This document shows positions 25,252 to 33,508 of a stretch of DNA of 64,000 nucleotides, piece by piece (the stretch's first letter is position 1; each line of letters starts with the position of its first letter). The stretch is from Phenylobacterium sp. (GTDB lineage Bacteria > Pseudomonadota > Alphaproteobacteria > Caulobacterales > Caulobacteraceae): contig NZ_JAUXSP010000019.1 of NCBI RefSeq assembly GCF_030679875.1, positions 124,001-188,000 of the forward strand, written 5' to 3'. The notes under the pieces are model-generated. The model had not been told where the DNA came from. It saw nothing but the letters and a program-made list of their open reading frames with translations, and ran no database searches. The position numbers were made by a program, and so were the translations under genes.

Positions 25252-26001
25252 TCAGGCCGCGGCGAGAAGTTCGTCGAGGCGCCTGATGTCCTTGACCTCG
25301 GAGGCCACGCCGCCTTCGAGGCGCATGACCTTGTTGCAGTAGAGCCGCAGCAGTCCCGCGTCGTGCGACGACAGCACCAGGATGCCGGCCCGCTCCACCA
25401 GGTTGAGCAGGCGGCGATGGGCCAGCTTCTGGAAATCGGCGTCGCCCACAGAGATCCACTCGTCCATCAGCAGCACATCGGCCTCGACCGCGGTGGCCAC
25501 GGCGAAGGCGAGCCTGGCCTGCATGCCCGCCGAATAGGTCTTCATGGGCATGGCCAGGAAGGGGCCGAGGCCGCTGAACTCGGCGATCTCGTCCATCTTG
25601 TCCTCGATCTCCTTGGAGGACATGCCCGCGATCCGGCCGCGGAGGCGGATGTTGTCGACGCCGGTGGCCGAAGGGTCGATGCCGAGCGACAGGTCGAGCA
25701 GGGCGGCGATGCGTCCACGGACCTCGATCTGGCCCTCGTCGGGCTCATAGGCGCCAGACAGCGCCCGCAGCAGGGTGGTCTTGCCCGAGCCATTGTGGCC
25801 GATCAGCCCCAGCCGGTCGCCGGCCCGCAGGTTCAGGTTCAGGTGCGACAGGGCCGTGACTTCGGTGGCGCCCGTCTGGGAAGAGCTGAGGCGTCCCCCC
25901 ACCGTCACCCGGGCCAGGTTCTTTTTCAGCGACTTGGCGTCGACCCCATAGACCGGGAAGCGCAGAGTCAGGTCGGTGACCTTGATGGAGACTTCGGTCA
26001 T
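25252..26001 (-). CDS. wzt: Polysaccharide ABC exporter ATPase (Wzt/KpsT type)
   Basis: A 249-residue ABC ATPase with Walker A 'GHNGSGKTT', signature 'YSAGMQARLAFAVATAV' and Walker B 'VLLMDEWISVGD', followed by 'LSSHD'. The segment 'GYEPDEG'-like 'GAYEPDEGQIEVRGRIAALL' and 'GIDPSATGVDNIRLRG' is characteristic of O-antigen/teichoic/capsule exporters. It lacks the C-terminal carbohydrate-binding domain of the longer Wzt proteins, so export is not gated by a cap in the O9a manner (inference). ATG 26001 overlaps the stop of the permease. It powers flipping of a lipid-linked glycan across the inner membrane. Confidence 0.9.
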   Translation of the reverse strand: MTEVSIKVTDLTLRFPVYGVDAKSLKKNLARVTVGGRLSSSQTGATEVTALSHLNLNLRAGDRLGLIGHNGSGKTTLLRALSGAYEPDEGQIEVRGRIAALLDLSLGIDPSATGVDNIRLRGRIAGMSSKEIEDKMDEIAEFSGLGPFLAMPMKTYSAGMQARLAFAVATAVEADVLLMDEWISVGDADFQKLAHRRLLNLVERAGILVLSSHDAGLLRLYCNKVMRLEGGVASEVKDIRRLDELLAAA

Positions 26002-26831
26002 AGGAAGTGGACGATCCGGCGGCGGGTGATGGCGAAGACCGAGAAGGTGAGCGCCCATCCCAGCACGGCCATGATGGCCAGGACGACGTAGGACAGCCCG
26101 TCCGCCTCTTGACCCAGCAAGGGCGCCCGGATGGTGGTCAGCATATGGTAAAATGGGTTCAGCGTCAGGAAAGCGTGACGATCGGGGAAGGCGTCGGGCT
26201 TCCAGAACACCGGCGTCATGAAGATGGCGAACTGCATCACCGACATGACGAACTGGGGAATGTCCCGGAACCTGGCTGAGGCGATGGCCACCAGCATGCT
26301 GATCCAGGCCAGATTGACGATGGTCAGCAGCAGGCCGCCGAGGGCCGGAAACACGTCCATCACCCGCCAGAGACCAAAAAACAGGATCACGCCCACGATG
26401 ATCACGGCATGGTGCGCCAGGTTGATCAGGTTGCGCAGGACCGTGCGCCAGATGAAGGTGAACATCGGCAGGGAGGTCTGGCTCAACATGCTTGAGGCCT
26501 GCACGAAGGTGTCGCACCCTTCGTTGATCGTCCCAGCCATCAGGCCGAAGAAGACGATGCCCATGGCCACATAGGGCATGAACTCGGCCACTGAGATGCC
26601 GAACAGCTTAGCGTAGAGCAGGCCGATGCCCAGCACCATCAGGCCCATCGAAATGGTGATCCAGAACGGGCCGAGGATGGAGCCGCGATAGCGCGAGACC
26701 ACGTCGTGCCAGGCCAGGGACCAGGCCAGCCCCCGGCGATGATAGGACGTGACGAGGTCCCTCAGAGCCATGCTGAACTCGAACAGCGTGCCACGCCGTC
26801 CGGTCCGCAGCATGTGTTGACCGGATTCCAT
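25998..26831 (-). CDS. wzm: Polysaccharide ABC exporter permease (Wzm/KpsM type)
   Basis: A 277-residue ABC-2 permease. The N-terminal amphipathic segment 'LAWSLAWHDVVSRYRGSILG' and 'PFWITISMGLMVLGIGLLYA' are typical of Wzm. Six membrane helices can be drawn, with 'MTPVFWKPD' before the last pair and the C-terminus 'RRRIVHFL'. It forms the channel for the lipid-linked glycan together with Wzt. ATG 26831 has GGGAGA upstream; the longer frame lacks such a site. It heads a leftward operon of four genes and is divergent from a GT2 gene across 236 bp that holds a repeat element. Confidence 0.9.
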   Translation of the reverse strand: MESGQHMLRTGRRGTLFEFSMALRDLVTSYHRRGLAWSLAWHDVVSRYRGSILGPFWITISMGLMVLGIGLLYAKLFGISVAEFMPYVAMGIVFFGLMAGTINEGCDTFVQASSMLSQTSLPMFTFIWRTVLRNLINLAHHAVIIVGVILFFGLWRVMDVFPALGGLLLTIVNLAWISMLVAIASARFRDIPQFVMSVMQFAIFMTPVFWKPDAFPDRHAFLTLNPFYHMLTTIRAPLLGQEADGLSYVVLAIMAVLGWALTFSVFAITRRRIVHFL

Positions 26832-26940
26832 AGGGTCTCCCAAAGCGAGCGCCGCTGGTATCAGGTGGATTTTTGCGGCGCAAGCATGGCGCCTTGCCTT
26901 CGACTTGGCCGCAGGCGGGCCCCGTGCTAGCCCACGACCC

Positions 26941-27052
26941 GAGCGCGTTCCGTAAAAGGGAAACCGGTTTTGCGGCCGACACGCGCTCAAACTTTGGATT
27001 CTGGGGCATGATTCAACGGTCAGACGGGTCCGTCTGATCGCGTTACGCTCTA
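26941..27052. repeat. Dispersed intergenic repeat-like element with nested palindromes
   Basis: The stretch contains GAGCGCG (26941-26947) and CGCGCTC (26982-26988), the palindrome AAACCGGTTT (26961-26970), 'GGGGCATGATTCAACGG', and a stem TCAGACGG/CCGTCTGA around GT (27020-27037). This layout, with an AAACCGGTTTT core and GCATGATTCA, resembles repeats I recall between genes in Caulobacterales and other alphaproteobacteria. It fills the wzm/GT2 divergent region, and its right end lies just before the GT2 ribosome site. Confidence 0.45.
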
Positions 27053-27067
27053 GGGAGGCCGCGCCGC

Positions 27068-28174
27068 ATGTCGTCCATGGATCAGTTCGCCCGGCCTCAC
27101 TTCGTCCCGCCGCAGGACCTCCGCAATCTCGAGCCCGCCCTTGAAGGCGCCGGGGTCTGGCTGGTCATTCCCTGCTACAAGGTCACCGATCACATCATGA
27201 GGGTGATCTCCCGCACCCCGGCCTGGGTCGAAGGGATTGTGTGCGTCGATGACGCCTGCCCCGACCGGTCCGGCGACCTGATCGAGGCTCAGAGCGACGA
27301 TCCCCGGGTGCGCGTCTTGCGTCTGGCCCAGAACCAGGGCGTCGGCGGCGCGACCCTGGCCGGCTATCAGGAGGCCGCGCGCCTCGGCGGCCAGATCCTC
27401 GTCAAGGTGGACGGGGACGACCAGATGGACCTGGGCTACCTGCCTCAGCTGGTGACGCCGATCCTGTTGGGGGAGGCCGACTACGCCAAGGGCAACCGGT
27501 TCTCCTCGGTCAGTCACCTGCAGGCCATGCCGGGCCTGCGCATCTTCGGCAATGCGGGCCTGAGTTTCCTGGCCAAGCTCTCGACCGGCTACTGGAACGT
27601 GTTTGATCCCACCAACGGGTTCACGGCCATCGAGGCCAGCGTGGCCCGCCTTGTGGCGCAGAAGCCGGTGGCCCGACGGTTCTTCTTCGAGACCGACCTT
27701 CTTTATCACCTGGGCACCCTGCGGGCCGTGGTTCGCGATGTGCCCATCCCCGCCCGCTATGGCGACGAGGTAAGCAATCTCAAGGTCAGCCAGATCATTG
27801 GCCCCTTCGCCGGGCGTCACCTGCGCAACTTCATCCGCCGGGTGTTGGGGCAGTACTTCGTCCGCGATTTCAATGTTGCGACCCTGGAGCTCATCTTCGG
27901 CGCCCTCTTCCTGGGCTTCGGAACCCTCTATGCGCTGAACTGGATGGCGGTCCGCGAACCGGGCATGGCGGCCTCGGCCGGCGTGGTGATGACCGCGGCC
28001 CTGCCGATCATCATCGGCGTCCAACTGCTGTTGCAGGCCATGAATTTCGATGTGGTCAATGTGCCGGTGCGGCCCATCCACCCCTATCTGCGCACCCTGG
28101 CGCGGATCGAAGCCGCCGCCCAGGTCGAGGGCGAGTTGGCCGACGGCTCTCTATCGGCGGCGCCCCAGGCATGA
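27068..28174 (+). CDS. Membrane-anchored family 2 glycosyltransferase
   Basis: A 368-residue GT2 (GT-A) enzyme: 'GVWLVIPCYKVTDHIMRV', 'IVCVDDACPDRSGDL', 'LAQNQGVGGATLAGYQ' and the metal site 'VKVDGDDQMD'. 'FFFETDLLYHL' follows, and two C-terminal membrane helices lie at about 277-325. This architecture is that of dolichol/undecaprenyl-phosphate sugar synthases. It may load a sugar on undecaprenyl phosphate for transfer across the membrane, which fits the small DMT-type protein encoded directly downstream with an ATGA overlap. AGGGAGG lies nine bases before ATG 27068. Confidence 0.85.
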   Translation: MSSMDQFARPHFVPPQDLRNLEPALEGAGVWLVIPCYKVTDHIMRVISRTPAWVEGIVCVDDACPDRSGDLIEAQSDDPRVRVLRLAQNQGVGGATLAGYQEAARLGGQILVKVDGDDQMDLGYLPQLVTPILLGEADYAKGNRFSSVSHLQAMPGLRIFGNAGLSFLAKLSTGYWNVFDPTNGFTAIEASVARLVAQKPVARRFFFETDLLYHLGTLRAVVRDVPIPARYGDEVSNLKVSQIIGPFAGRHLRNFIRRVLGQYFVRDFNVATLELIFGALFLGFGTLYALNWMAVREPGMAASAGVVMTAALPIIIGVQLLLQAMNFDVVNVPVRPIHPYLRTLARIEAAAQVEGELADGSLSAAPQA

Positions 28175-28539
28175 TGGCTCTGCGCGACACCCTGCTGTGC
28201 GTCGTCTTCGCCGCGGCCCTGCCCCTGGGTCAGATCATGTTCAAGTGGGCGGCCCTCTACAACGAGCGCCTGGACGGGCCGCTGATCCTGCGGCTGATGA
28301 AGAACCTGCCGCTGATCGGCGCCTTCTCCTGGTACGGGCTGACCGCGCTCCTGTGGTTCTACATCCTGACGCGGGTGCCGTTGTCCCAGGCCTATGTCTT
28401 TTCCATCCTGGGCTCGGCCCTGGTGCCGATCCTGGCCTGGGTCCTGTTCAAGGAGCCGATGTCCTGGCGCTTCGCCCTGGGCTACGGCCTGATGCTGGCC
28501 GGCTTCGTCGTGGTCATGCAGGCGCAGGGCAAGGCCTGA
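28171..28539 (+). CDS. Small EamA/SMR-type four-helix membrane transporter
   Basis: A 122-residue protein with four predicted membrane helices ('TLLCVVFAAALPLGQIMF', 'LIGAFSWYGLTALLWFYIL', 'AYVFSILGSALVPILAWVLF', 'ALGYGLMLAGFVVVMQ'). Helix 3 and the following 'KEPMSW' match the drug/metabolite transporter superfamily. Its size and its coupling to a polyprenyl-phosphate-type GT2 suggest an ArnE/ArnF-like flippase subunit for lipid-linked sugars rather than drug efflux (inference from context). Its 3' end overlaps the converging PIG-L gene by 26 bp. Confidence 0.75.
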   Translation: MMALRDTLLCVVFAAALPLGQIMFKWAALYNERLDGPLILRLMKNLPLIGAFSWYGLTALLWFYILTRVPLSQAYVFSILGSALVPILAWVLFKEPMSWRFALGYGLMLAGFVVVMQAQGKA

Positions 28540-29284
28540 GCTCCGGTCCGACGACCCCTGCGACGGCGGCGGCCACCGCCGCGTAGGACACCCCGAAGCG
28601 CCGCTCGTACAGGAGGTCGCCCTCGTGGGGCCGCTGAAAGAGGCGGGCGGGATCCAGGGCCTGAACGCCGTAACCGCCCCGCAGCAGAAAGCCGGCGAAC
28701 ATCGAGGGCCAGAGGCCAAGCCAGCTGGTCGCCTGTGAGGGATAGCAGCGCACCAGCAGCGCCCACCGCAGCCACTCAGCAGGGCTGAGCCTAAGCTGGC
28801 GCACGGCCCCGTTTTCCGGGATCGGCGCGCAGGCCTGGAAGGGCAGGATCGTCAGGCCGCGGCGATTATAGAGGCTGAACTGCTCGATCTCGACGCCGCG
28901 CTCGGCGGCCAGTACGGCGGCCAAGGCCGCGCAGGCGTCGTGGTCTGGGTGCCCGCCCTCCCAGGCGGCGATGATGATCCTGTCCACCCGCGCGATCGCC
29001 TGAAGCCGTTGGCGCAACGCAGCCAGACAGGCGGGCAGATGAAGGTGGACCTGGCCGTCATAGGCCCCCGAACCTGGCGCGGCGTACTGCGCGCGCTCAG
29101 GCGGCAGACCAAGCTCAGCCAGGAAGGCTCGCACCTCGGCAAGGCGCCTGTCGGGCAGGTCTGGCCCGGGATTTTCCGCCACATAGAGGAACATCTGATC
29201 GCGACCTGCGGCCCTAGCTTCCAGGATCAGGGGCAGGGCGGCGTACTCGTCGTCGCAATGGGCGAGGATATAGACGTCTGCCAT
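28514..29284 (-). CDS. PIG-L family deacetylase
   Basis: A 256-residue LmbE/PIG-L metal-dependent N-deacetylase. The zinc-site motif 'AHCDDEY' (a variant of PHPDDE) lies at residues 8-14 and 'GGHPDHDAC' at about residue 110. The family removes acetyl groups from N-acetylglucosamine-type residues. In this cluster the likely substrate is an acetamido sugar of the surface glycan. It starts one base after the stop of the GNAT gene, so the two are one transcript; together they could remove and replace an acyl group on an amino sugar (inference). Confidence 0.85.
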   Translation of the reverse strand: MADVYILAHCDDEYAALPLILEARAAGRDQMFLYVAENPGPDLPDRRLAEVRAFLAELGLPPERAQYAAPGSGAYDGQVHLHLPACLAALRQRLQAIARVDRIIIAAWEGGHPDHDACAALAAVLAAERGVEIEQFSLYNRRGLTILPFQACAPIPENGAVRQLRLSPAEWLRWALLVRCYPSQATSWLGLWPSMFAGFLLRGGYGVQALDPARLFQRPHEGDLLYERRFGVSYAAVAAAVAGVVGPELRPCPAPA

Positions 29285-29285
29285 C

Positions 29286-30137
29286 TCAGTAGGGATCGAA
29301 GTCCAGGAAGCTGATCGCCGTGGCCCGGGGGTCCAGGCTGCGCGGCGCCCGTGCGCTCAACGGCCGGTAGATCAGGTTCAGGGGCGAGGGGCGGAAGCGG
29401 TCCGGCAAGGGCCAGTAGCCGAGCTGACCCAGTTTTATCCGGGGGTCCAACCCCATGAACAGTGTCAGGCCGAGCGGGGCGGGCCGTGGGGCTTCGCCGG
29501 CGTCAGTCTCGACAAATCCGGCGCATCGCACGCCGGGAAGGTGGGTGTCGGCATAGACGGCCGTGAGATCGCCCCGCCGAACGGTCCTGTAGGCCGCCGC
29601 CGGATTGGCCAGACGCCAGGCCAGGGTCGCCTCGTCCCAGGTCCCGCTGAACTGCAGCTCAGCGGGGGCGAACCGGCGCGGCGTCCGCAACAGCAGGCCG
29701 GCCTCAAGGCGGCCCACCTGCTGGAAGCCGAGGCGACCGAGGAAGCCCGGCGTGCTCTGGGCGTTGGCGACGCCGATCACGAAGTCATAGCCGAGCTCCG
29801 CGCCCTGGTCATAGGCGGTCCGGGCCAGCCGGGTGAACAGACCCTGGCCCTGGAAGTCGGGGTGGGTGGCGGTGTTCAGGGACAGCAGGCCCTTCAGCGC
29901 CTGGCCCTCGACGCTCGCCCGCAGGGGGCAGGCGACGTAGTGGGCGGCCAGGGTCTCGCCGGACCAGGCGTCGGCCCCGACCACGGACCCGGCAGGGTTG
30001 TCGCGATAGCGCCAGGCCAGCGCCTGGGCCGCGAACTTCGGCCCGTCGCCGAACACCGTCGACAGCAGACCGGAATAGGCGTCCAGGGCCTCAGCCGAGG
30101 TCTGCGTGGGGCGCACGTGTAGGGGGGCGTTGTCCAT
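29286..30137 (-). CDS. GNAT family N-acyltransferase
   Basis: A 283-residue protein with an N-terminal GNAT domain (about residues 1-150). The acyl-CoA-binding motif A is 'THPDFQGQGLFTRLARTAYD', followed by 'VIGVANAQSTPGFLGRLGF'. The C-terminal 130 residues look like a second, degenerate GNAT lobe. It likely acylates an amino sugar in the surface polysaccharide. ATG 30137 was chosen because it lies just before the domain; the longer frame would overlap the divergent gene. It is co-transcribed with the PIG-L deacetylase. Confidence 0.75.
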   Translation of the reverse strand: MDNAPLHVRPTQTSAEALDAYSGLLSTVFGDGPKFAAQALAWRYRDNPAGSVVGADAWSGETLAAHYVACPLRASVEGQALKGLLSLNTATHPDFQGQGLFTRLARTAYDQGAELGYDFVIGVANAQSTPGFLGRLGFQQVGRLEAGLLLRTPRRFAPAELQFSGTWDEATLAWRLANPAAAYRTVRRGDLTAVYADTHLPGVRCAGFVETDAGEAPRPAPLGLTLFMGLDPRIKLGQLGYWPLPDRFRPSPLNLIYRPLSARAPRSLDPRATAISFLDFDPY

Positions 30138-30249
30138 CGGCGTCAAATGACCACGAATGGGCGGTTGCGCCAAGAAAGCGACGATTGGCGCTTTGCGTCT
30201 GCGCGGCCCGGTCGTACCAGAGGGCGATCAGGGGGCGGGCTCGATCAGA

Positions 30250-31656
30250 ATGATGACTTTGCCAAGGCCGAGCTTCACGGCCAGTCAGGCCCTGGGGGCC
30301 GTACTTCTCACCGGCTATGTGCTGATGCTGGCGCTCAACCTGCCAGGGCATCTGTCCTACGACTCGCTGGCCCAGCTGCACGAGGGCCGGATGCAGGTCC
30401 GTGAGACCTGGGGCCCGGCCCTCTACGCCTGGATCCTGGGGGCCTTTGATTCGGTCTCGCCGGGAACGGGCCTCTATGTGGCCGCCAGCGGGTTTTTGGT
30501 CACCGGCAGCCTGCTGTCCTTCCGCCGATTGCGGCGTCAGGTCTCCTGGGCGGCGGTGGTGCTGGGCGCCCTGATGGTCCTGACCCCGACTCTGCTGATC
30601 TATCAGGGGGTGGTCTGGAAGGACGTGCTGTTCGCCAATCTGGCCCTGGCCGGCTTCGCCTGCCTGGCGCAGGCGGCCAGGGTCTGGGACGCCCCTCGCC
30701 GGCCGTGGTGGGCGCTGGCCGGCGCCCTCCTGGCCTTCGCCGCCGCCGCCCAGGTGCGCCAGAACGGCCTGGTCGCGCCGGTCTTCGGGTCCCTGGCCCT
30801 GGCCTGGATCGCCTATGGTCGAGGCTGGCGCTCCAGCCTCGCCTGGGGACTGGGCGGGCTCGTCGCCACCCTGGCGGCCTCCATGGCCATGGGATTGCTG
30901 TCCCAGCCCGCGCAGGCGGGCCCTGACCAGGCCGGCTCCCGGGGCGTCCGCATCGTCGCCCACTACGACATCATCGGCTCGGCGGCGGTCAAGCCGACCC
31001 TGCCCCTGGATGTCATCCGCAACCACGACCCCCTGGCTGAGCAACAGATTCGCCATCGGGCGACGCCCCTCTACACACCCGAGCGGGTGGACTATCTCGG
31101 TCACGACGACAAGATCGGCGCCGCCCTGTGGGGCCTGCCTGACGAGGTGGTGTTCGCCCAGTGGCGGGCCATCCTGATCCAGCATCCCGACGCCTATCTG
31201 CGCCACCGGTGGGATGTGTTCCGCTGGGTGTTCGCCACGCCCAAGATCGATTCCTGCCTGCCGGTCTATGTGGGGGTCAGCGGACCCGAGGCCCTGACCA
31301 CCGCCCTGGGGATCGCCCCGCTGATGGAGCCCTCCGATCAGGCGCTCTACAACTACAGCACCTGGTATCTGGACACCCCGCTGTTTTCCCACGTCTTCTA
31401 CGCCCTGGTGGCGCTGGTCAGCGCCGGCGTGCTGCTCTGGCGCCGGGAAGCCGCCGACGTGGTGATCGCCGCCATGCTGCTGTCGGCCCTGGCCTTCACG
31501 GCGAGCTTCGCCCTGATCTCGATCGCCTGTGACTACCGCTACCTCTACTATCTCGACCTGGCGGCCCTGGCGGGGCTGCTCTATCTGGCGCTTGATCCAC
31601 CCTATGGCCGCCTGCGCCGACGTTGGCGCTGGAGTCGCCGGGAGATCGCCCCATGA
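30250..31656 (+). CDS. Polytopic membrane protein, probable GT-C-like glycosyltransferase
   Basis: About 468 residues with ten or more membrane helices. After the first helix comes a loop 'NLPGHLSYDSLAQLHEGR', where an acidic residue sits in the place of the catalytic aspartate of GT-C enzymes. A large periplasmic loop (about 240-390) follows helix 7. GT-C enzymes use polyprenyl-phosphate sugars in the periplasm, which would fit the GT2/EamA pair encoded nearby. The family is not certain. ATG 30250 or the adjacent ATG 30253 was chosen; the earlier frame overlaps the GNAT gene. The stop overlaps the lipoprotein start. Confidence 0.6.
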   Translation: MMTLPRPSFTASQALGAVLLTGYVLMLALNLPGHLSYDSLAQLHEGRMQVRETWGPALYAWILGAFDSVSPGTGLYVAASGFLVTGSLLSFRRLRRQVSWAAVVLGALMVLTPTLLIYQGVVWKDVLFANLALAGFACLAQAARVWDAPRRPWWALAGALLAFAAAAQVRQNGLVAPVFGSLALAWIAYGRGWRSSLAWGLGGLVATLAASMAMGLLSQPAQAGPDQAGSRGVRIVAHYDIIGSAAVKPTLPLDVIRNHDPLAEQQIRHRATPLYTPERVDYLGHDDKIGAALWGLPDEVVFAQWRAILIQHPDAYLRHRWDVFRWVFATPKIDSCLPVYVGVSGPEALTTALGIAPLMEPSDQALYNYSTWYLDTPLFSHVFYALVALVSAGVLLWRREAADVVIAAMLLSALAFTASFALISIACDYRYLYYLDLAALAGLLYLALDPPYGRLRRRWRWSRREIAP

Positions 31657-32363
31657 AGTCGCCCGTCCTGTCGATGCTCGCCCTTTGCGCCGTGCTGCTG
31701 GCGGCCTGTGATGAACCGCGCCCGCGGGAGCCCCAGCTCAATCCCAGACCCCAGCCGGCCGACGACCGGGTCCTGCCGCCCCCCGCTCGCTCTGCGGCGA
31801 CGGCGGTGGAGCGCCCTGGCCCCTATGCCTGGGACGCCGCGGCGGGGGCCTTCACGTTCGAGGGCCAGCCCCTGCGGGCTGGCCGGCTCTGGACCTTCGA
31901 GGGCTCCACGGACGGTTTCGTCATGGCCGGCGGCGAGGTGCTGCCCGCCGAGACCAGCGGCCTGCGTCTGGCGGCCCGGGCCTTCGACCCGGCCCTGCGC
32001 AGCCCCTCAGGCCTGGCCCTGGAGGGTCGGCGGTTCAGCCATGTCCTGGTCCGGGTCACGCGGCTGGCGGCGGCCTCCGATTGGGACGGCGCCCTGCACT
32101 ATGTCACCGCTGCTCACCCCGAGGCGGCTGGCTTCATGGCCAAGCCCTTCCAGGGCGCAGCCCCAGAGGTCAATGAAACCGTGATCCTGGCCTATGACAT
32201 GCGCAACCCCACCCTGGGCGGCGAGGATTGGGTCACATCCCTGATCGAGAGCATTCGTCTCGACTTCGACGACGCCGCCGGCGGTGAATTCCTGATCCAC
32301 CAGATCGCTGTCACCGAGCCGCCAGCCAACGCCCCGGCCCCCACCCTGCGCCCGGCCGCCTGA
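31653..32363 (+). CDS. Hypothetical lipoprotein of the polysaccharide cluster
   Basis: A 236-residue protein with a lipoprotein signal ('SPVLSMLALCAVLLAAC', lipobox LAAC, acylated C19) and a proline-rich linker (20-50). A beta-rich domain follows ('GRLWTFEGSTDGFVMAGGE', 'LVRVTRLAAASDWDGALHY', 'SLIESIRLDFDD') that resembles carbohydrate-binding jelly-roll folds. It is coupled (ATGA) to the membrane glycosyltransferase-like gene, so it may bind the glycan in the periplasm. No specific family is recognised. Confidence 0.6.
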   Translation: MKSPVLSMLALCAVLLAACDEPRPREPQLNPRPQPADDRVLPPPARSAATAVERPGPYAWDAAAGAFTFEGQPLRAGRLWTFEGSTDGFVMAGGEVLPAETSGLRLAARAFDPALRSPSGLALEGRRFSHVLVRVTRLAAASDWDGALHYVTAAHPEAAGFMAKPFQGAAPEVNETVILAYDMRNPTLGGEDWVTSLIESIRLDFDDAAGGEFLIHQIAVTEPPANAPAPTLRPAA

Positions 32364-32374
32364 GGCGCGCGGGG

Positions 32375-33508
32375 TCAGGCGGACCGCAGGGCCTCCAGCG
32401 CCTCCAGCCCGACGGTCTTGGGATTGAGGTGGACGCGGATGCTGCGCCGCGCGCGCTCGGCCATGGCCCGCGCCTGGGCCGGACGATCCAGCACCTGCTC
32501 AATCAGCCGGCTGGCCTGGGCGACGTCGGGCTCGGCCCAGTGCTGCCCCTCCCCATGCAGATATTCACCGGGTTTCACAGGAACCAGGCGATGGTCGACG
32601 AGCAGGGCCGTCTCGGCGTCCATGAAGTCCATATTGCCCGACCATCCCGTCGCGACCACCGGCGTCCCCAGGGCCATGGCTTCGGCCAGGCCCCGTCCGA
32701 AGCCCTCGGATCGGTGCAGGGAGACGAAAACATCGGCGTTGCGGAACAGGTTCTTGACCTCGTTGTCCGACATCTCCCGGGTGATGGTCTGGACCCGGCC
32801 GTTCAGACGCGCGATCCGGCCCTCCAGGGCCTTGCGGTCAGGATTGTTCGGGTCGCCGCCCTTGTACTTGATCAGGGCGTGGAGGGGGGCCTCAGGGCGC
32901 CGCTTCACCAGTTGTTCGAAGGCTTCCAGAACCGCGAAGGGGTTCTTGCGCGCCGCGTAGGAGGAGAAGTCGAAGGCGAACATGACCACGAAGGCATGCT
33001 CGGGAATGTCCGACCAGCGACGCCCCAGAAAGGCCGAGAGCTTCATGTCCACCGCCAGGGGAATCCGGGTCACCGGGCGGCCCGTCGCCCGGGCTATGGC
33101 GTCCTGGACAAAGGCGCTCGGGGCCCAGAGGCCGTCGAAGGCCGCCAGCGTCTCCACCCAGGCTTGCGGATAGTCGGGCAACTCCCAGGCGGGAAAGATG
33201 ATGTTGCGGGCCTGGGCGAAGTCCGCCGGATCCAGCCGGGCGCAGACCTCGTCGACCTCATTGGCGTTGATGCAGAAGAGGTTCACGGACCGGGAGAGCT
33301 TGCGGGTCACGTCGGGGCCATAGGCGCGTTCCAGGTCGGGATCGCGCCCCCGGTCCAGCCCATAGACGTCCAGCAGTCCAGGTCTCAGGCCCGCCGCCCG
33401 TAGGGCGCGCACGGTGGAACGCATATGTTCCCCCATGCCGATGGGGGCGAAGGGGTGACCCACCACCACCAGGTCGGAAAGATCGCCGTCGCGGTCGGGG
33501 GCGCTCAT
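32375..33508 (-). CDS. Family 4-type glycosyltransferase (GT-B)
   Basis: A 377-residue GT-B enzyme. The N-terminal part is 'VVVGHPFAPIGMGEHMRSTVRAL' (split at the loop), then 'NANEVDEVC' and 'IIFPAWELPDYP'. The donor-binding domain has 'FDFSSYAARKNPFAVLEAF' and 'SLHRSEGFGRGLAEAMALG', then 'PVVATGWSGNMDFM'. It is a paralogue-like match to the gene at 21693-22913. ATG 33508 overlaps the stop of the large WbsX/GT2 protein, making it the last gene of a leftward three-gene unit with the sulfotransferase. Confidence 0.85.
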   Translation of the reverse strand: MSAPDRDGDLSDLVVVGHPFAPIGMGEHMRSTVRALRAAGLRPGLLDVYGLDRGRDPDLERAYGPDVTRKLSRSVNLFCINANEVDEVCARLDPADFAQARNIIFPAWELPDYPQAWVETLAAFDGLWAPSAFVQDAIARATGRPVTRIPLAVDMKLSAFLGRRWSDIPEHAFVVMFAFDFSSYAARKNPFAVLEAFEQLVKRRPEAPLHALIKYKGGDPNNPDRKALEGRIARLNGRVQTITREMSDNEVKNLFRNADVFVSLHRSEGFGRGLAEAMALGTPVVATGWSGNMDFMDAETALLVDHRLVPVKPGEYLHGEGQHWAEPDVAQASRLIEQVLDRPAQARAMAERARRSIRVHLNPKTVGLEALEALRSA

